Positions 1-7,838 of a stretch of DNA of 64,000 bases are shown here, one piece after another (within the stretch, counting starts at the first letter, position 1; each line of letters opens with the position of its first letter). Both the position numbers and the translations under genes were made by a program. Below the pieces are notes generated by a model, which was given only the letters and a program-made list of their open reading frames with translations, searched no databases and was not told the origin of the DNA. The stretch comes from Parvicella tangerina (GTDB lineage Bacteria; Bacteroidota; Bacteroidia; Flavobacteriales_D; Parvicellaceae), in the NCBI RefSeq assembly GCF_907165195.1, contig NZ_OU015584.1, forward strand, positions 2,862,978-2,926,977. The letters are read 5' to 3'.

Positions 1-33
1 GGCAGGTGCTCTATCCAGCTGAGCTAGTGAACC
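1..33 (-). tRNA. tRNA, 5' part only (cut by window edge)
   Basis: Read on the minus strand from position 33, the sequence gives a 7-nt acceptor strand GGTTCAC, then TA, a D-stem GCTC, a D-loop with AGCTGGATA, the closing GAGC, and the 5' side of an anticodon stem (CCTGC). This is the canonical first half of a tRNA. The anticodon, T-arm and 3' end lie before base 1, so the amino acid cannot be read. A consensus Bacteroidota promoter sits just upstream (52-81). Confidence 0.9.
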
Positions 34-51
34 ATCCTCTTTTGGAGGGTG

Positions 52-81
52 CAAAAATAGTATTTTTTTCTTTATCTCAAA
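52..81 (-). promoter_or_regulatory. Bacteroidota-type promoter of the tRNA
   Basis: On the minus strand TTTG (78-81) is followed after 18 bp by TATTTTTG (52-59), matching the known Bacteroidota -33 TTTG and -7 TAnnTTTG elements. The expected start point near 46 is about 13 nt before the tRNA 5' end. Confidence 0.6.
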
Positions 82-89
82 AAAATCTT

Positions 90-1055
90 TCATTTTTCAG
101 AATTCCAACCCAAAAAGCGTTTGAGACCAATCCATTGTCCAACAAAAAAGTTCGTTTTGTTGTAGGGGTTATGATCTATACCGATTTTACAAAACTCTTT
201 CGGATGTGCATACGTTCCAAACAATTTATCCCACCATATAAAGAAAGTACCATAATTTCTGTTGTAATCTTTTGCTGAAATGCTGTGATGCAATCGGTGT
301 GCAGCAGGGCTGATCAAAATGTACTTACCAACCCATCCCAGCTTCCAGTTTACATCAGAATGCAGTAAATACTGATAGCCCTCTCTGATCGCATTCAGGT
401 AAAACACCACTTCTAACAAATCATCTCCTCCAACCAAAGCATAAAACATACCTGCAAACAAAAAATAAATTGCGCCTTCCAAAACATGACCTCTGCTCGT
501 TGTTAAGAGTGTAAATTCTTCTGCAGAATGATGATAAGCGTGCAGTTCCCAAAAAGGTCTATAGTGCATGAATCGATGTTGTAGGTAATGTAACAGATCC
601 AAAAGAACAAAAACTACAAGCAATTTCAACCAATCATTTTCAATGTAATTCGACAAACTAAATTGAAAGTATTTCAAGAAGACACTTGCCAGAAAATAAC
701 TTAGTCCTAAAGACGCCACTAAAGAAAGTACATCGAAGATTCGAACCACACTTAGCAAATAACTCCAGATGTCATTCCATACAGATTGATCACTTCCTTT
801 GAACAATTTTCTCAGTCCACTTTTTTCCCACCCCAGCGCTACTAAATCAACAATTGCCGCTACCAAAAAAAGACCAATGGTGACAGCCGTAGCTTTTGTA
901 AAAACATCTGATAAGTTCGTTGCATCCAATATCAACTTCCAAAAACGTGATGGATCCTGCCACAAAACACTGATTTTTGGCCAATAGTAAACCAACATAA
1001 GAGGGATCGCAGACAATCCCAAAATGAATAATATGATGGTAACTTTCTTTCTCAT
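90..1055 (-). CDS. Sterol desaturase / fatty acid hydroxylase family membrane protein
   Basis: This 321-residue polytopic membrane protein carries the three histidine clusters of the fatty acid hydroxylase superfamily, which bind a di-iron centre: H156-x3-H160-x3-H164, H172-xx-H175-H176 and H253-xx-H256-H257. Hydrophobic segments lie near residues 5-25, 55-75, 105-130, 142-155 and 195-210. The family uses O2 to hydroxylate or desaturate lipids such as sterols, carotenoids or fatty acids; the substrate cannot be inferred here. It is monocistronic, between a tRNA and the divergent ppx gene. The start is the ATG at 1055, with a promoter-like element just upstream. Confidence 0.85.
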   Translation of the reverse strand: MRKKVTIILFILGLSAIPLMLVYYWPKISVLWQDPSRFWKLILDATNLSDVFTKATAVTIGLFLVAAIVDLVALGWEKSGLRKLFKGSDQSVWNDIWSYLLSVVRIFDVLSLVASLGLSYFLASVFLKYFQFSLSNYIENDWLKLLVVFVLLDLLHYLQHRFMHYRPFWELHAYHHSAEEFTLLTTSRGHVLEGAIYFLFAGMFYALVGGDDLLEVVFYLNAIREGYQYLLHSDVNWKLGWVGKYILISPAAHRLHHSISAKDYNRNYGTFFIWWDKLFGTYAHPKEFCKIGIDHNPYNKTNFFVGQWIGLKRFLGWNSEK

Positions 1056-1069
1056 AGATGAATCTTTTT

Positions 1070-1077
1070 CAAAACTA
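1070..1077 (-). promoter_or_regulatory. Possible -7 element for the hydroxylase gene
   Basis: The minus strand reads TAGTTTTG, a TAnnTTTG match. A start point near 1064 would give a leader of under 10 nt. No clear -33 TTTG lies at the usual distance, so support is limited. Confidence 0.35.
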
Positions 1078-1136
1078 CAACATCTAACAGTTCATACTGC
1101 AGGAATTCTTAACTTTAGACCACTAAATAGATTTAT

Positions 1137-2021
1137 ATGAAACTTGCTGCCATAGACATTGGTTCAAATGCTGTAAGATTACTCATCGAAGAAGCTATAA
1201 AAACAGGGAAGAATGATCACTATTTCAAAAAGATTTCGCTAACAAGGGTTCCTATTCGATTGGGTGAAGATGTTTTCACCGATGGCATAATCACTGATGA
1301 TAAGGCAAAAAAGTTAGTAAAGGCCATGAAGGCGTTTCGTTTTTTGATGGAAGCTAATGACGTTGAAGCGTTCAGAGCCTGTGCTACATCAGCTATGCGT
1401 GAGGCAATTAACGGAAAAGACGTTCAAAAACTGATTAAAAAAAATGCCAAGTTGAATGTGGAGTTAATCTCAGGAGAAGAAGAAGCCGATCTTATTTTTG
1501 GAAACTTTGACAATTCGAACTTTGAATTAGATAAAACAAAAACCTACCTCTACATAGATGTGGGGGGTGGTAGTACAGAGGTTACTTTGATTAAACGGGG
1601 AGAGCGTGTAGACTCCTATTCCTTTCGATTAGGGTCAGTACGATTGCTCAAAGACAAAGTCCCTGATTTTGTATGGGATGATGCATGCAAAAAAATCAAA
1701 AAACTGGTTAAAGGAGAAAGTAATGTAACTGCTATCGGAACTGGGGGAAATATTAACCGAATCCACAAGGAAAGCCGACACCGTTTTGGAGAAGAGATAA
1801 AAGTCTCCGAGATCAATAAGATTGTCAGTGAAATTGAAGAGTATACTTATGAAGATCGAATCAGAAAACTGAAACTTAAGCCAGACAGAGCGGATGTTAT
1901 TGTTCCTGCGGGCAAGATCTATTCAACATTCATGAAAGCAGGAAATTCAAAACGAATGATCGTCCCGAAGGTAGGGTTATCTGATGGAATCATTTCAAAG
2001 CTTTATGCTGAAAACAGCTAA
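1137..2021 (+). CDS. ppx: Ppx/GppA family phosphatase (exopolyphosphatase-like)
   Basis: A 294-residue cytoplasmic protein of the ASKHA fold. The N-terminus has the phosphate-1 motif (AAIDIGSNAVRLL, residues 4-16), the centre has the Ppx motif ISGEEEADLIF, and phosphate-2 is DVGGGST from D141. Family members remove terminal phosphate from polyphosphate or convert pppGpp to ppGpp. At about 300 residues it is the short form without the C-terminal HD-like domain of E. coli Ppx, so exopolyphosphatase versus pppGpp phosphatase cannot be decided. The next gene starts 2 nt after the stop codon, so the two are probably co-transcribed. Confidence 0.9.
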   Translation: MKLAAIDIGSNAVRLLIEEAIKTGKNDHYFKKISLTRVPIRLGEDVFTDGIITDDKAKKLVKAMKAFRFLMEANDVEAFRACATSAMREAINGKDVQKLIKKNAKLNVELISGEEEADLIFGNFDNSNFELDKTKTYLYIDVGGGSTEVTLIKRGERVDSYSFRLGSVRLLKDKVPDFVWDDACKKIKKLVKGESNVTAIGTGGNINRIHKESRHRFGEEIKVSEINKIVSEIEEYTYEDRIRKLKLKPDRADVIVPAGKIYSTFMKAGNSKRMIVPKVGLSDGIISKLYAENS

Positions 2022-2023
2022 TC

Positions 2024-3184
2024 ATGAATCGCTATACAGAAGTTACTCGTGAAAGTTGGTTGTCACGCTTGGGCAACTCCTTCAAAAACACGTTTGGAGG
2101 CATTATACTTTTTTTGGGTGCAATTGTTCTTTTATGGTGGAACGAGGGAAGAGCCGTCAAGACAGCAAAGGGACTGGAAGAAGGCTCAGAGCAGGTCCTT
2201 GTTTTGGATGAGCCGGTGTTTGATGAGAAGAATAATGACAAACTCATTCATCTACAAGGTTTAATAAACACGCAGGAAACTTTAGTTGATCATCAGTTCA
2301 ACATTAACGTACAAGCAATTAAGTTAAAGCGTACCGTAGAAATGTATCAATGGAAGGAAACCAGTAAAACTTCTACTCAAAAAAAAGTTGGAGGCGGAAA
2401 AGAAACGACTAAAGAATATAGTTATGAGAAAACCTGGTCTTCAAAACTTATCAACTCCAATCAGTTTGAGTACAGACAGGGACATGAAAACCCGAATAGT
2501 TTACCGTATGACAACATTGCACTATTTGCAACAAATCTATTTCTAGGAGATTTTTCAATGACCGAAGATATCATTGCTCAAATTGATAATTACGAAGGGA
2601 TTAAACTAACCGAAAAAAACGTACCAGCTGATGGAGGTGTGATCATTCAAGAGAGTGAAAATGATCAAACCCTTTCGAAAATGTTTCTGGGAAGCGGATC
2701 TACGAGTACCCCACAGATTGGTGATGTGAAAGTTAGCTTCTATCAAATCCCGTGTGGAGAATATAGTATTATTGCTCAACAAAATAATAAGTCGCTAAAA
2801 CCATTCAAGACTTCCACAGAGACCACTATTCTTATAGTATCTCCTGGAGACGTGAGTGCCAAAGAAATGTTCGAAAATGCCATAAGATCAAACACCGTGT
2901 TAACCTGGGCACTTCGGTTTGTTGGCTTTGGAATCATGTTCTTTGGATTATTGACCATGGCGAGCCTACTAACGACAATCGCAGATGTTGTTCCTCTATT
3001 TGGAAGTATTGTAAATCTGGGTATGAAGGTATTTGCTGGTGTGGTCTCCTTCTTAACCGCGATGTTGGTTATTGGAATTGCCTGGATTTATTACCGTCCT
3101 TTATTGGGAGGTATTTTGATTGCTGTAGGCATTGTAACCAGCCTATTCTTTTATAAGAAATCATTGGATAGTAAGTCAATCTAG
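2024..3184 (+). CDS. TMEM43 family membrane protein
   Basis: A 386-residue protein. One TM helix at about residues 25-42 is followed by the WWNEGRA motif typical of the TMEM43 (LUMA) family, then a roughly 240-residue soluble region, then three to four TM helices in the last 100 residues. Bacterial members have no established function; the eukaryotic protein is an inner-nuclear-envelope/ER protein. The start is 2 nt after ppx, and the 3' end overlaps the convergent lipoprotein gene by 9 bp, leaving no room for a separate terminator. Confidence 0.85.
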   Translation: MNRYTEVTRESWLSRLGNSFKNTFGGIILFLGAIVLLWWNEGRAVKTAKGLEEGSEQVLVLDEPVFDEKNNDKLIHLQGLINTQETLVDHQFNINVQAIKLKRTVEMYQWKETSKTSTQKKVGGGKETTKEYSYEKTWSSKLINSNQFEYRQGHENPNSLPYDNIALFATNLFLGDFSMTEDIIAQIDNYEGIKLTEKNVPADGGVIIQESENDQTLSKMFLGSGSTSTPQIGDVKVSFYQIPCGEYSIIAQQNNKSLKPFKTSTETTILIVSPGDVSAKEMFENAIRSNTVLTWALRFVGFGIMFFGLLTMASLLTTIADVVPLFGSIVNLGMKVFAGVVSFLTAMLVIGIAWIYYRPLLGGILIAVGIVTSLFFYKKSLDSKSI

Positions 3185-4399
3185 CCGATTCAAAAATTCC
3201 TTGTATTGAGAAGAAGAAATAAACTCGGGGTACTGAGCAAATTCGGCATCCCAATCAAATTCCGATATTTTAAAACTATCGTCCATTACTAACAACGCTT
3301 CTACTGCTTCGGTATATGCCTGCTTATTGATGTAGCTGTGAATCTTTGCCAAATGAAAGATCATTACTTCGCTATCTGTAGACAAGGATTTATTAAAATA
3401 AGCGATGGCACTTTCATAATCTTCCATTTCGAAGTAAACATTCCCCTTTAAGAAATCAATATAAACATCCTCACCAACCTCCTTCTCCAAGTTAGACAAT
3501 GCAATTAATGCCTCGCCATAACTCCCCTGAATGGACCGTAAATAGAATAGCGGTAACCACCTACCCTTCTCCATTATGGGAATTCTGTTAACTTCCTCAC
3601 TCAAATAACCTATCATCAACTTCGGACTACCCGAATTTTCACATATCACTCCTTGCAACTGACGGAACCTTTTCAATTCTAGATAATCATCAGGCAGTTG
3701 TTTTGTCAGCAGATATGCACTTTTTAGATCACCTTTTGAAAGATAATCGTTAAAACTAGCAACTAAGTTTTCAAACTTCTCGTATTCTTTGCTCCATTCA
3801 TCTCCCCATTTGCACCAAAAATCAACTTCGTCAGATAAAGATGTTCTTATCGATGATGCCGAACTATAATCGTAAATATCCTCAACATACAATTCTTCAG
3901 CATTTCCTACCAAATGAAATTCATAAATGGATAAACTCTGGGGTTGCTCAAAAACCCTAAAAACCACAACGTGCTTATCCTCCTCCTGATAGTAAGTAAT
4001 AAACCTAACATCAGCTCCTGAATGCGTCAAGTTCACAAAATCGTCAGCAAGACTGTATCGGGTCATCAGGGTATCGTAAACCTTCTTCCTAAATGGATCG
4101 TTATGAACCACCGAATTTTCCAGCGATTTCCAATCTACATAGCTCTTTAGATAGTTGATATTACTGTCCAAAAAAGAATAATGCAGTTCCTGAGCAAAGT
4201 TCACGCACTTTTCTTCTGTTAGCGGACCAACTTCTTGCGTGTTTTCTTCTTTTTCAGGTGAATTTTCACTTGTACACCCTAAAAAAATCAAAAGACATAA
4301 AAAACTAGATACCAGTGATATATCCGTTATTTTTCGTTTATTACCGTTTCTTTCCGAACAATTTCCGTTTAAATACGACTCACCTTTTTTTCTCATCAT
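3176..4399 (-). CDS. TPR-containing lipoprotein, function unknown
   Basis: A 407-residue protein with an unusually long charged N-terminus (about 25 residues), a hydrophobic stretch and the lipobox LIFLGC with Cys42, so lipidation and envelope location are likely. The first third resembles a secreted alpha/beta domain of unknown family. The C-terminal third contains TPR-like helical hairpins (FLKGNVYFEMEDYESAIAYF and following). Two ATG codons at 4399 and 4396 open the frame and no later start precedes the signal. The gene reads toward the TMEM43 gene and overlaps it at the 3' end. Confidence 0.75.
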   Translation of the reverse strand: MMRKKGESYLNGNCSERNGNKRKITDISLVSSFLCLLIFLGCTSENSPEKEENTQEVGPLTEEKCVNFAQELHYSFLDSNINYLKSYVDWKSLENSVVHNDPFRKKVYDTLMTRYSLADDFVNLTHSGADVRFITYYQEEDKHVVVFRVFEQPQSLSIYEFHLVGNAEELYVEDIYDYSSASSIRTSLSDEVDFWCKWGDEWSKEYEKFENLVASFNDYLSKGDLKSAYLLTKQLPDDYLELKRFRQLQGVICENSGSPKLMIGYLSEEVNRIPIMEKGRWLPLFYLRSIQGSYGEALIALSNLEKEVGEDVYIDFLKGNVYFEMEDYESAIAYFNKSLSTDSEVMIFHLAKIHSYINKQAYTEAVEALLVMDDSFKISEFDWDAEFAQYPEFISSSQYKEFLNRLD

Positions 4400-4473
4400 T
4401 TCTTTGCACCGTCAACATCGATGAAAACGACACTTTGTAAAATTAATTATTAAACCTTTAAACAAATTACGTT

Positions 4474-4806
4474 ATGCACAAATCAAATAACAAAGTACAA
4501 TTAATCGGAAATCTAGGCAAAGACCCAAAAATCATTCAATTGCACAACGGTACTTCCTTGGCAAAATTGGAGATTGCCATTAACAATGCGTATGAAACCC
4601 AATCAGGTGAGAAGATAAAGAAAACACAATGGTATACGCTTTCCGCATGGAATAAATTGGCTGAAGTAGTCAAGAATAAATTCAAAAAAGGTCAAGAAAT
4701 AAAAGTTGAGGGAAGTCTAAACACCAGAACCTACTTAGACAAAGCTGGCATTGTCAGACATATCACAGAGGTTAATTGTCATCGCATTGAATTAAACAGA
4801 GCGTAG
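4474..4806 (+). CDS. ssb: Single-stranded DNA-binding protein (short paralogue 1)
   Basis: A 110-residue OB-fold protein with the SSB signature: NKVQLIGNLGKDP at residues 6-18, the TQWYTLSAWNKLAE block near 50-65, then KGQEIKVEGSL. It ends right after the OB fold (IELNRA) and lacks both the flexible linker and the acidic DDDIPF-type tip through which housekeeping SSB recruits replication and repair partners. It should bind ssDNA but not those partners. It is paralogous to the gene at 5337; the two flank an S23-type gene. Confidence 0.9.
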   Translation: MHKSNNKVQLIGNLGKDPKIIQLHNGTSLAKLEIAINNAYETQSGEKIKKTQWYTLSAWNKLAEVVKNKFKKGQEIKVEGSLNTRTYLDKAGIVRHITEVNCHRIELNRA

Positions 4807-4840
4807 ATAAGACGCTGGACAATAGATTTTGGACGTTAGA
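4806..4840 (-). repeat. Heptanucleotide array, left copy (inverted)
   Basis: On the minus strand this reads as five consecutive 7-mers with consensus TCYAAAR: TCTAACG, TCCAAAA, TCTATTG, TCCAGCG, TCTTATC. It starts at the last base of ssb and ends about 11 bp before the S23 ATG. The same type of array follows the S23 gene in opposite orientation (5223-5271). Confidence 0.7.
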
Positions 4841-4851
4841 CTAGTTACGTG

Positions 4852-5205
4852 ATGCACAACTGTAAAGAACTTACGATTTGGTTAGACAGTTTTGAAATTG
4901 CAAAAGTTGTTTACGATTATTCTGCTCATATTCCGCAAAAGGAAGATTACGGACTAATCAGCCAAATGAGAAGATGTTCTGTATCAGTTCCGTCTAACAT
5001 TGCAGAAGGAGCCAGCCGAAGTTCAGATAAAAACTTTTGTCGCTTCCTTGAAATTGTATTGGGCTCATCATTTGAATTACAAACACAAATCGAGCTCAGT
5101 CAGGAGTTGTTCAAAATTGAATACGCAATGATTGATGAATTGTATTTGAAACTAACAAAAAACCAAAAAATGATACGCAGCCTGATCAACAAACTAAGAC
5201 TATAA
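4852..5205 (+). CDS. Four-helix-bundle protein (S23 / 23S rRNA intervening-sequence family)
   Basis: A 117-residue helical protein with the family core QMRRCSVSVPSNIAEGASR (residues about 41-59), followed by FCRFLEIVLGSSFELQTQIE. The family was named from proteins encoded in intervening sequences of 23S rRNA genes; most members, including this one, are free-standing, and related folds serve as Avd accessory proteins of diversity-generating retroelements. Its function here is unknown. A GTG directly before the ATG (4849) is an alternative start. The gene lies between two ssb paralogues and is bracketed by inverted heptamer arrays, which suggests it moved in as a unit. Confidence 0.85.
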   Translation: MHNCKELTIWLDSFEIAKVVYDYSAHIPQKEDYGLISQMRRCSVSVPSNIAEGASRSSDKNFCRFLEIVLGSSFELQTQIELSQELFKIEYAMIDELYLKLTKNQKMIRSLINKLRL

Positions 5206-5222
5206 ATCACAGAAGCCCAGAT

Positions 5223-5271
5223 TCCAAAATCCAACGTCAAGCGTCTAAAGTCTAAAATCAAATATCCAAAT
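5223..5271 (+). repeat. Heptanucleotide array, right copy
   Basis: Seven uninterrupted 7-mers: TCCAAAA, TCCAACG, TCAAGCG, TCTAAAG, TCTAAAA, TCAAATA, TCCAAAT. The consensus is TCYAAAR, the same as the left array but in inverted orientation. It begins 17 bp after the S23 stop codon. The region encodes no long frame. Confidence 0.8.
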
Positions 5272-5336
5272 CCCGAGCCTCAAGCAAGGGATCCCAACAT
5301 AAACATAAATATTTAATAACCCTTAAAATTTAAAAC

Positions 5337-5675
5337 ATGAATCATTTAAGAAACAGAGTTCAATTAATCGGAAACCTAGGTCAAAACCCTGAAGTCATTA
5401 ACCTTGAAAGCGGAAAATCACTAGTTAGAATGACCATTGCAACGAATGAGACTTACAAGAATCAAAAAGGTGAAACGGTGAAAGAAACCCAATGGCATAA
5501 CGTGGTTGCATGGGGCAATCAAGCAAAAATTGCTGAGCAATACCTCACAAAAGGAAAAGAGATCTGTATTGAAGGTAAATTGAGTAACAGAAGCTACACA
5601 GATAAAGATGGTGTAAAGCGCTACATTACTGAGATCGTTTGTCAGGAACTGCTCATGCTAGGAAGCAAAAAATAA
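5337..5675 (+). CDS. ssb: Single-stranded DNA-binding protein (short paralogue 2)
   Basis: A 112-residue OB-fold SSB (NRVQLIGNLGQNPEV, then TQWHNVVAWGNQAKIAEQYL, then KGKEICIEGKLSNRSY). It is clearly homologous to the gene at 4474 in both sequence and length. Like its partner it stops at the end of the OB fold (LMLGSKK) without the acidic C-terminal tip. A strong intrinsic terminator follows at 5724. Which of the two, if either, is the replicative SSB cannot be judged; a full-length ssb elsewhere in the genome is likely. Confidence 0.9.
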   Translation: MNHLRNRVQLIGNLGQNPEVINLESGKSLVRMTIATNETYKNQKGETVKETQWHNVVAWGNQAKIAEQYLTKGKEICIEGKLSNRSYTDKDGVKRYITEIVCQELLMLGSKK

Positions 5676-5723
5676 TCTGCACGATAGCGTACAGTTCATT
5701 AAACTGTATAACTACCCCTGAAG

Positions 5724-5759
5724 AACTCCTTCCGACAAACTGTTGGGAGGAGTTTTTTT
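5724..5759 (+). terminator. Intrinsic terminator after ssb paralogue 2
   Basis: AACTCCTTCC pairs imperfectly with GGGAGGAGTT around an 11-nt loop, followed by a run of seven T. Confidence 0.75.
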
Positions 5760-5852
5760 CTTAAATATTTGTTAAAATAAAAAGCTTCAAGCAGCATTAA
5801 ATTTTTTGGTTCGTCTTTTGTTTATACTTTTATACATGTAAAAAGGAGACCG

Positions 5853-7346
5853 ATGAGAAGAGTATTATTGTTAGGATTAGTTTTATCAGCATTTGTTTCG
5901 AATGCTCAATACAAACTTGATTTCAAAGTAGATGGTTTGAAAGACACCACAGTTTATCTCCTGAAATATCTCGGAGACAAACTATACTACGCAGATACAA
6001 CAGAGGCTAAAGGAGGTAAAGCTTCTTTTTCAAAACCTGATTACCCAGGTGGAGTTTATGCTTTTTATACAGGTGAAGGCTATTTTGAGTTCATCATGTC
6101 TGATCAAGACAAAGTGGTAAGCATTGAGACTTCCACTGAGAACTTCATTAAATACATGAATGTTAAAAAGTCTGAAGAGAATAAAGTCTTTTACCAATAT
6201 GTAAAGTTCATTGGCGATATGAAGCCAAAGTCGATGAAAATCGTTGAAGAAAGAGACCAGTTAGACCCTAAAAAAGACAAAAAGAAGATTCAGGAATTAA
6301 ATGATCAGCTTACTCAAATGGATAAGGAGGTAAAGCAGTTCCAAAAAGACTTAGTGAAGAAACATGAAGGGAAATTGGTCTCTAAGATTTTAAAAATGTC
6401 CATTGATATTCAAGTTCCAGAAGGACTAAACGACACCCTTAAAGGAGAGTATCTCAGAGAGCACTTTTGGGACAACACCGACCTTAAAGACCCTAGACTT
6501 GCCAGATCTCCTGTATTTGGTAACAAGGTTGAGTTCTATTTCCAAAAAATGATGCATCAGATTCCTGATACCATTGTTAGACATGCTTCTAAAATGGTGG
6601 ATCAGATTAAAGACAGTACAGACATGATGAAGTTTGTTTTGAACTACGTTCATGTTAACTACGAGACGTCTAATATCATGGGAATGGACGCTGTGTACGT
6701 GAAAATGTCTAAGAAATACTACTGTCCGCCAAACGAAAATAAGGCTTGGTGGTACCCAGAGGAAAATTTAACCGATCGCTGCGAAAAAGCTACCGCTTGG
6801 GAAAATTTAATCATCGATGCTACCGCTCCTAACCTCAGGTTGGCCGATACTACGGAAAAGAATTGGATCGATGTGCACAAGATCCCTAACAAACATAAGG
6901 TGATGATCTTTTGGGATCCTGACTGCGGACATTGTAAAAAGGAACTTCCCAAATTGAAAAAACTGTATACCGAATTGAAAGAAAAAAATGTCGATATCGA
7001 GTTTATCGGAATCGGTACTAATCTTGAGAACGAAAAATGGGTGGAATTCATCAAAGAAAAAGAACTGCCATGGATTAATATCTCTGACTTCCCGGACGCT
7101 AACAAGAATGCAGGCAAGTATGTCTATGAAATGGGGGTAACAGATTACCAAAGTTTGAACTTCAGAAAAACTTATGATATCTTCTCTACTCCACAAATTT
7201 ATTTACTGAATAAAGACAATGTGATCATCGGTAAAAGGTTAGACGCAAATAATTTGGCAAGAATATTGGAGAGAAGATTAGACATAACCATTGACTACAA
7301 GGAAGAACCTAAAGAAGATAAAAAGGAAAAACCTGTAGATCATTAA
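5853..7346 (+). CDS. Envelope thioredoxin-like protein (DUF4369/DUF5106 + TlpA-type domain)
   Basis: A 497-residue exported protein. It has a signal peptide (residues 1-18, cleavage near SNA|Q), an N-terminal beta-rich DUF4369-like domain, a central helical region resembling DUF5106, and a C-terminal AhpC/TSA-thioredoxin domain with active site CGHC at 358-361 (context FWDPDCGHCKKELP). Such proteins are thiol-disulfide oxidoreductases of the periplasm or outer membrane; the substrate is not known. The tail is Lys/Glu-rich. The start ATG is preceded by AAAAGGAGA, a Shine-Dalgarno-like sequence that is rare in this window. A small secreted-protein gene follows after 11 nt and probably shares the transcript. 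Confidence 0.85.
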   Translation: MRRVLLLGLVLSAFVSNAQYKLDFKVDGLKDTTVYLLKYLGDKLYYADTTEAKGGKASFSKPDYPGGVYAFYTGEGYFEFIMSDQDKVVSIETSTENFIKYMNVKKSEENKVFYQYVKFIGDMKPKSMKIVEERDQLDPKKDKKKIQELNDQLTQMDKEVKQFQKDLVKKHEGKLVSKILKMSIDIQVPEGLNDTLKGEYLREHFWDNTDLKDPRLARSPVFGNKVEFYFQKMMHQIPDTIVRHASKMVDQIKDSTDMMKFVLNYVHVNYETSNIMGMDAVYVKMSKKYYCPPNENKAWWYPEENLTDRCEKATAWENLIIDATAPNLRLADTTEKNWIDVHKIPNKHKVMIFWDPDCGHCKKELPKLKKLYTELKEKNVDIEFIGIGTNLENEKWVEFIKEKELPWINISDFPDANKNAGKYVYEMGVTDYQSLNFRKTYDIFSTPQIYLLNKDNVIIGKRLDANNLARILERRLDITIDYKEEPKEDKKEKPVDH

Positions 7347-7357
7347 AACCAACCAAC

Positions 7358-7750
7358 ATGAGAACGTTACTTACCACTTTTGCTTTTTTGTTAATATCCG
7401 CATTGTCTTTCGGCCAGATCGAGTTTGATAAGATTTATGCATCACCATCTGAAGATGGAGCAACTCAGTACTTGAGAATCTATGAAGATGGTTTAGTACT
7501 GATGGTTGCTACCAAAGATGACATTAGCCAGGTAAAAGAGTATTTCACGAAAGAAAGTGAAGGAAAAACAGGAGTTGTGCTTTACAAAAGTCAGTCAAAG
7601 ATTAAGGAAGGTAAAAAAGCTTCATTCGTACTTGAAAATGATGGCAATAAGATCAATTGCATTGCTCAGGGAATGGGCACAACCCTAACTCTTGTCATGA
7701 TGTCTCCAACCATGGGAAAACAACAAAAAGACTTTAAGGTTATTGAATAA
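7358..7750 (+). CDS. Small secreted protein, unknown function
   Basis: A 130-residue protein with a clear signal peptide (MRTLLTTFAFLLISALSFG, cleavage before QIEF). The mature part of about 110 residues is predicted to be beta-rich, with no Cys pair or other motif I recognise. It lies 11 nt after the thioredoxin-like gene and ends before a strong terminator, so these two genes form a bicistron and this protein may be a client or partner of the oxidoreductase. That link is inference from position only. Confidence 0.7.
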   Translation: MRTLLTTFAFLLISALSFGQIEFDKIYASPSEDGATQYLRIYEDGLVLMVATKDDISQVKEYFTKESEGKTGVVLYKSQSKIKEGKKASFVLENDGNKINCIAQGMGTTLTLVMMSPTMGKQQKDFKVIE

Positions 7751-7778
7751 TACAACAAAGACTTATTGATAAGTTCTG

Positions 7779-7810
7779 AACGCACCCATAAAAACTGGGT
7801 GCGTTTTTTG
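7779..7810 (+). terminator. Intrinsic terminator
   Basis: A perfect 10-bp stem AACGCACCCA / TGGGTGCGTT with a 7-nt loop, continuing into a T-rich tract (TTTTTTGTTTTTTT). It separates the upstream bicistron from fmt. Confidence 0.85.
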
Positions 7811-7838
7811 TTTTTTTGTGTTTACAAAACCTATTCGT

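Noticed and set aside
6-278. A 90-codon plus-strand frame overlapping the tRNA and hydroxylase 3' end
   Set aside because: It runs antisense to a tRNA and a conserved gene and has no recognisable features.
4849-5205. The S23 gene as part of a 23S rRNA intervening sequence
   Set aside because: No rRNA sequence surrounds it; the neighbours are ssb genes, so it is a free-standing family member.
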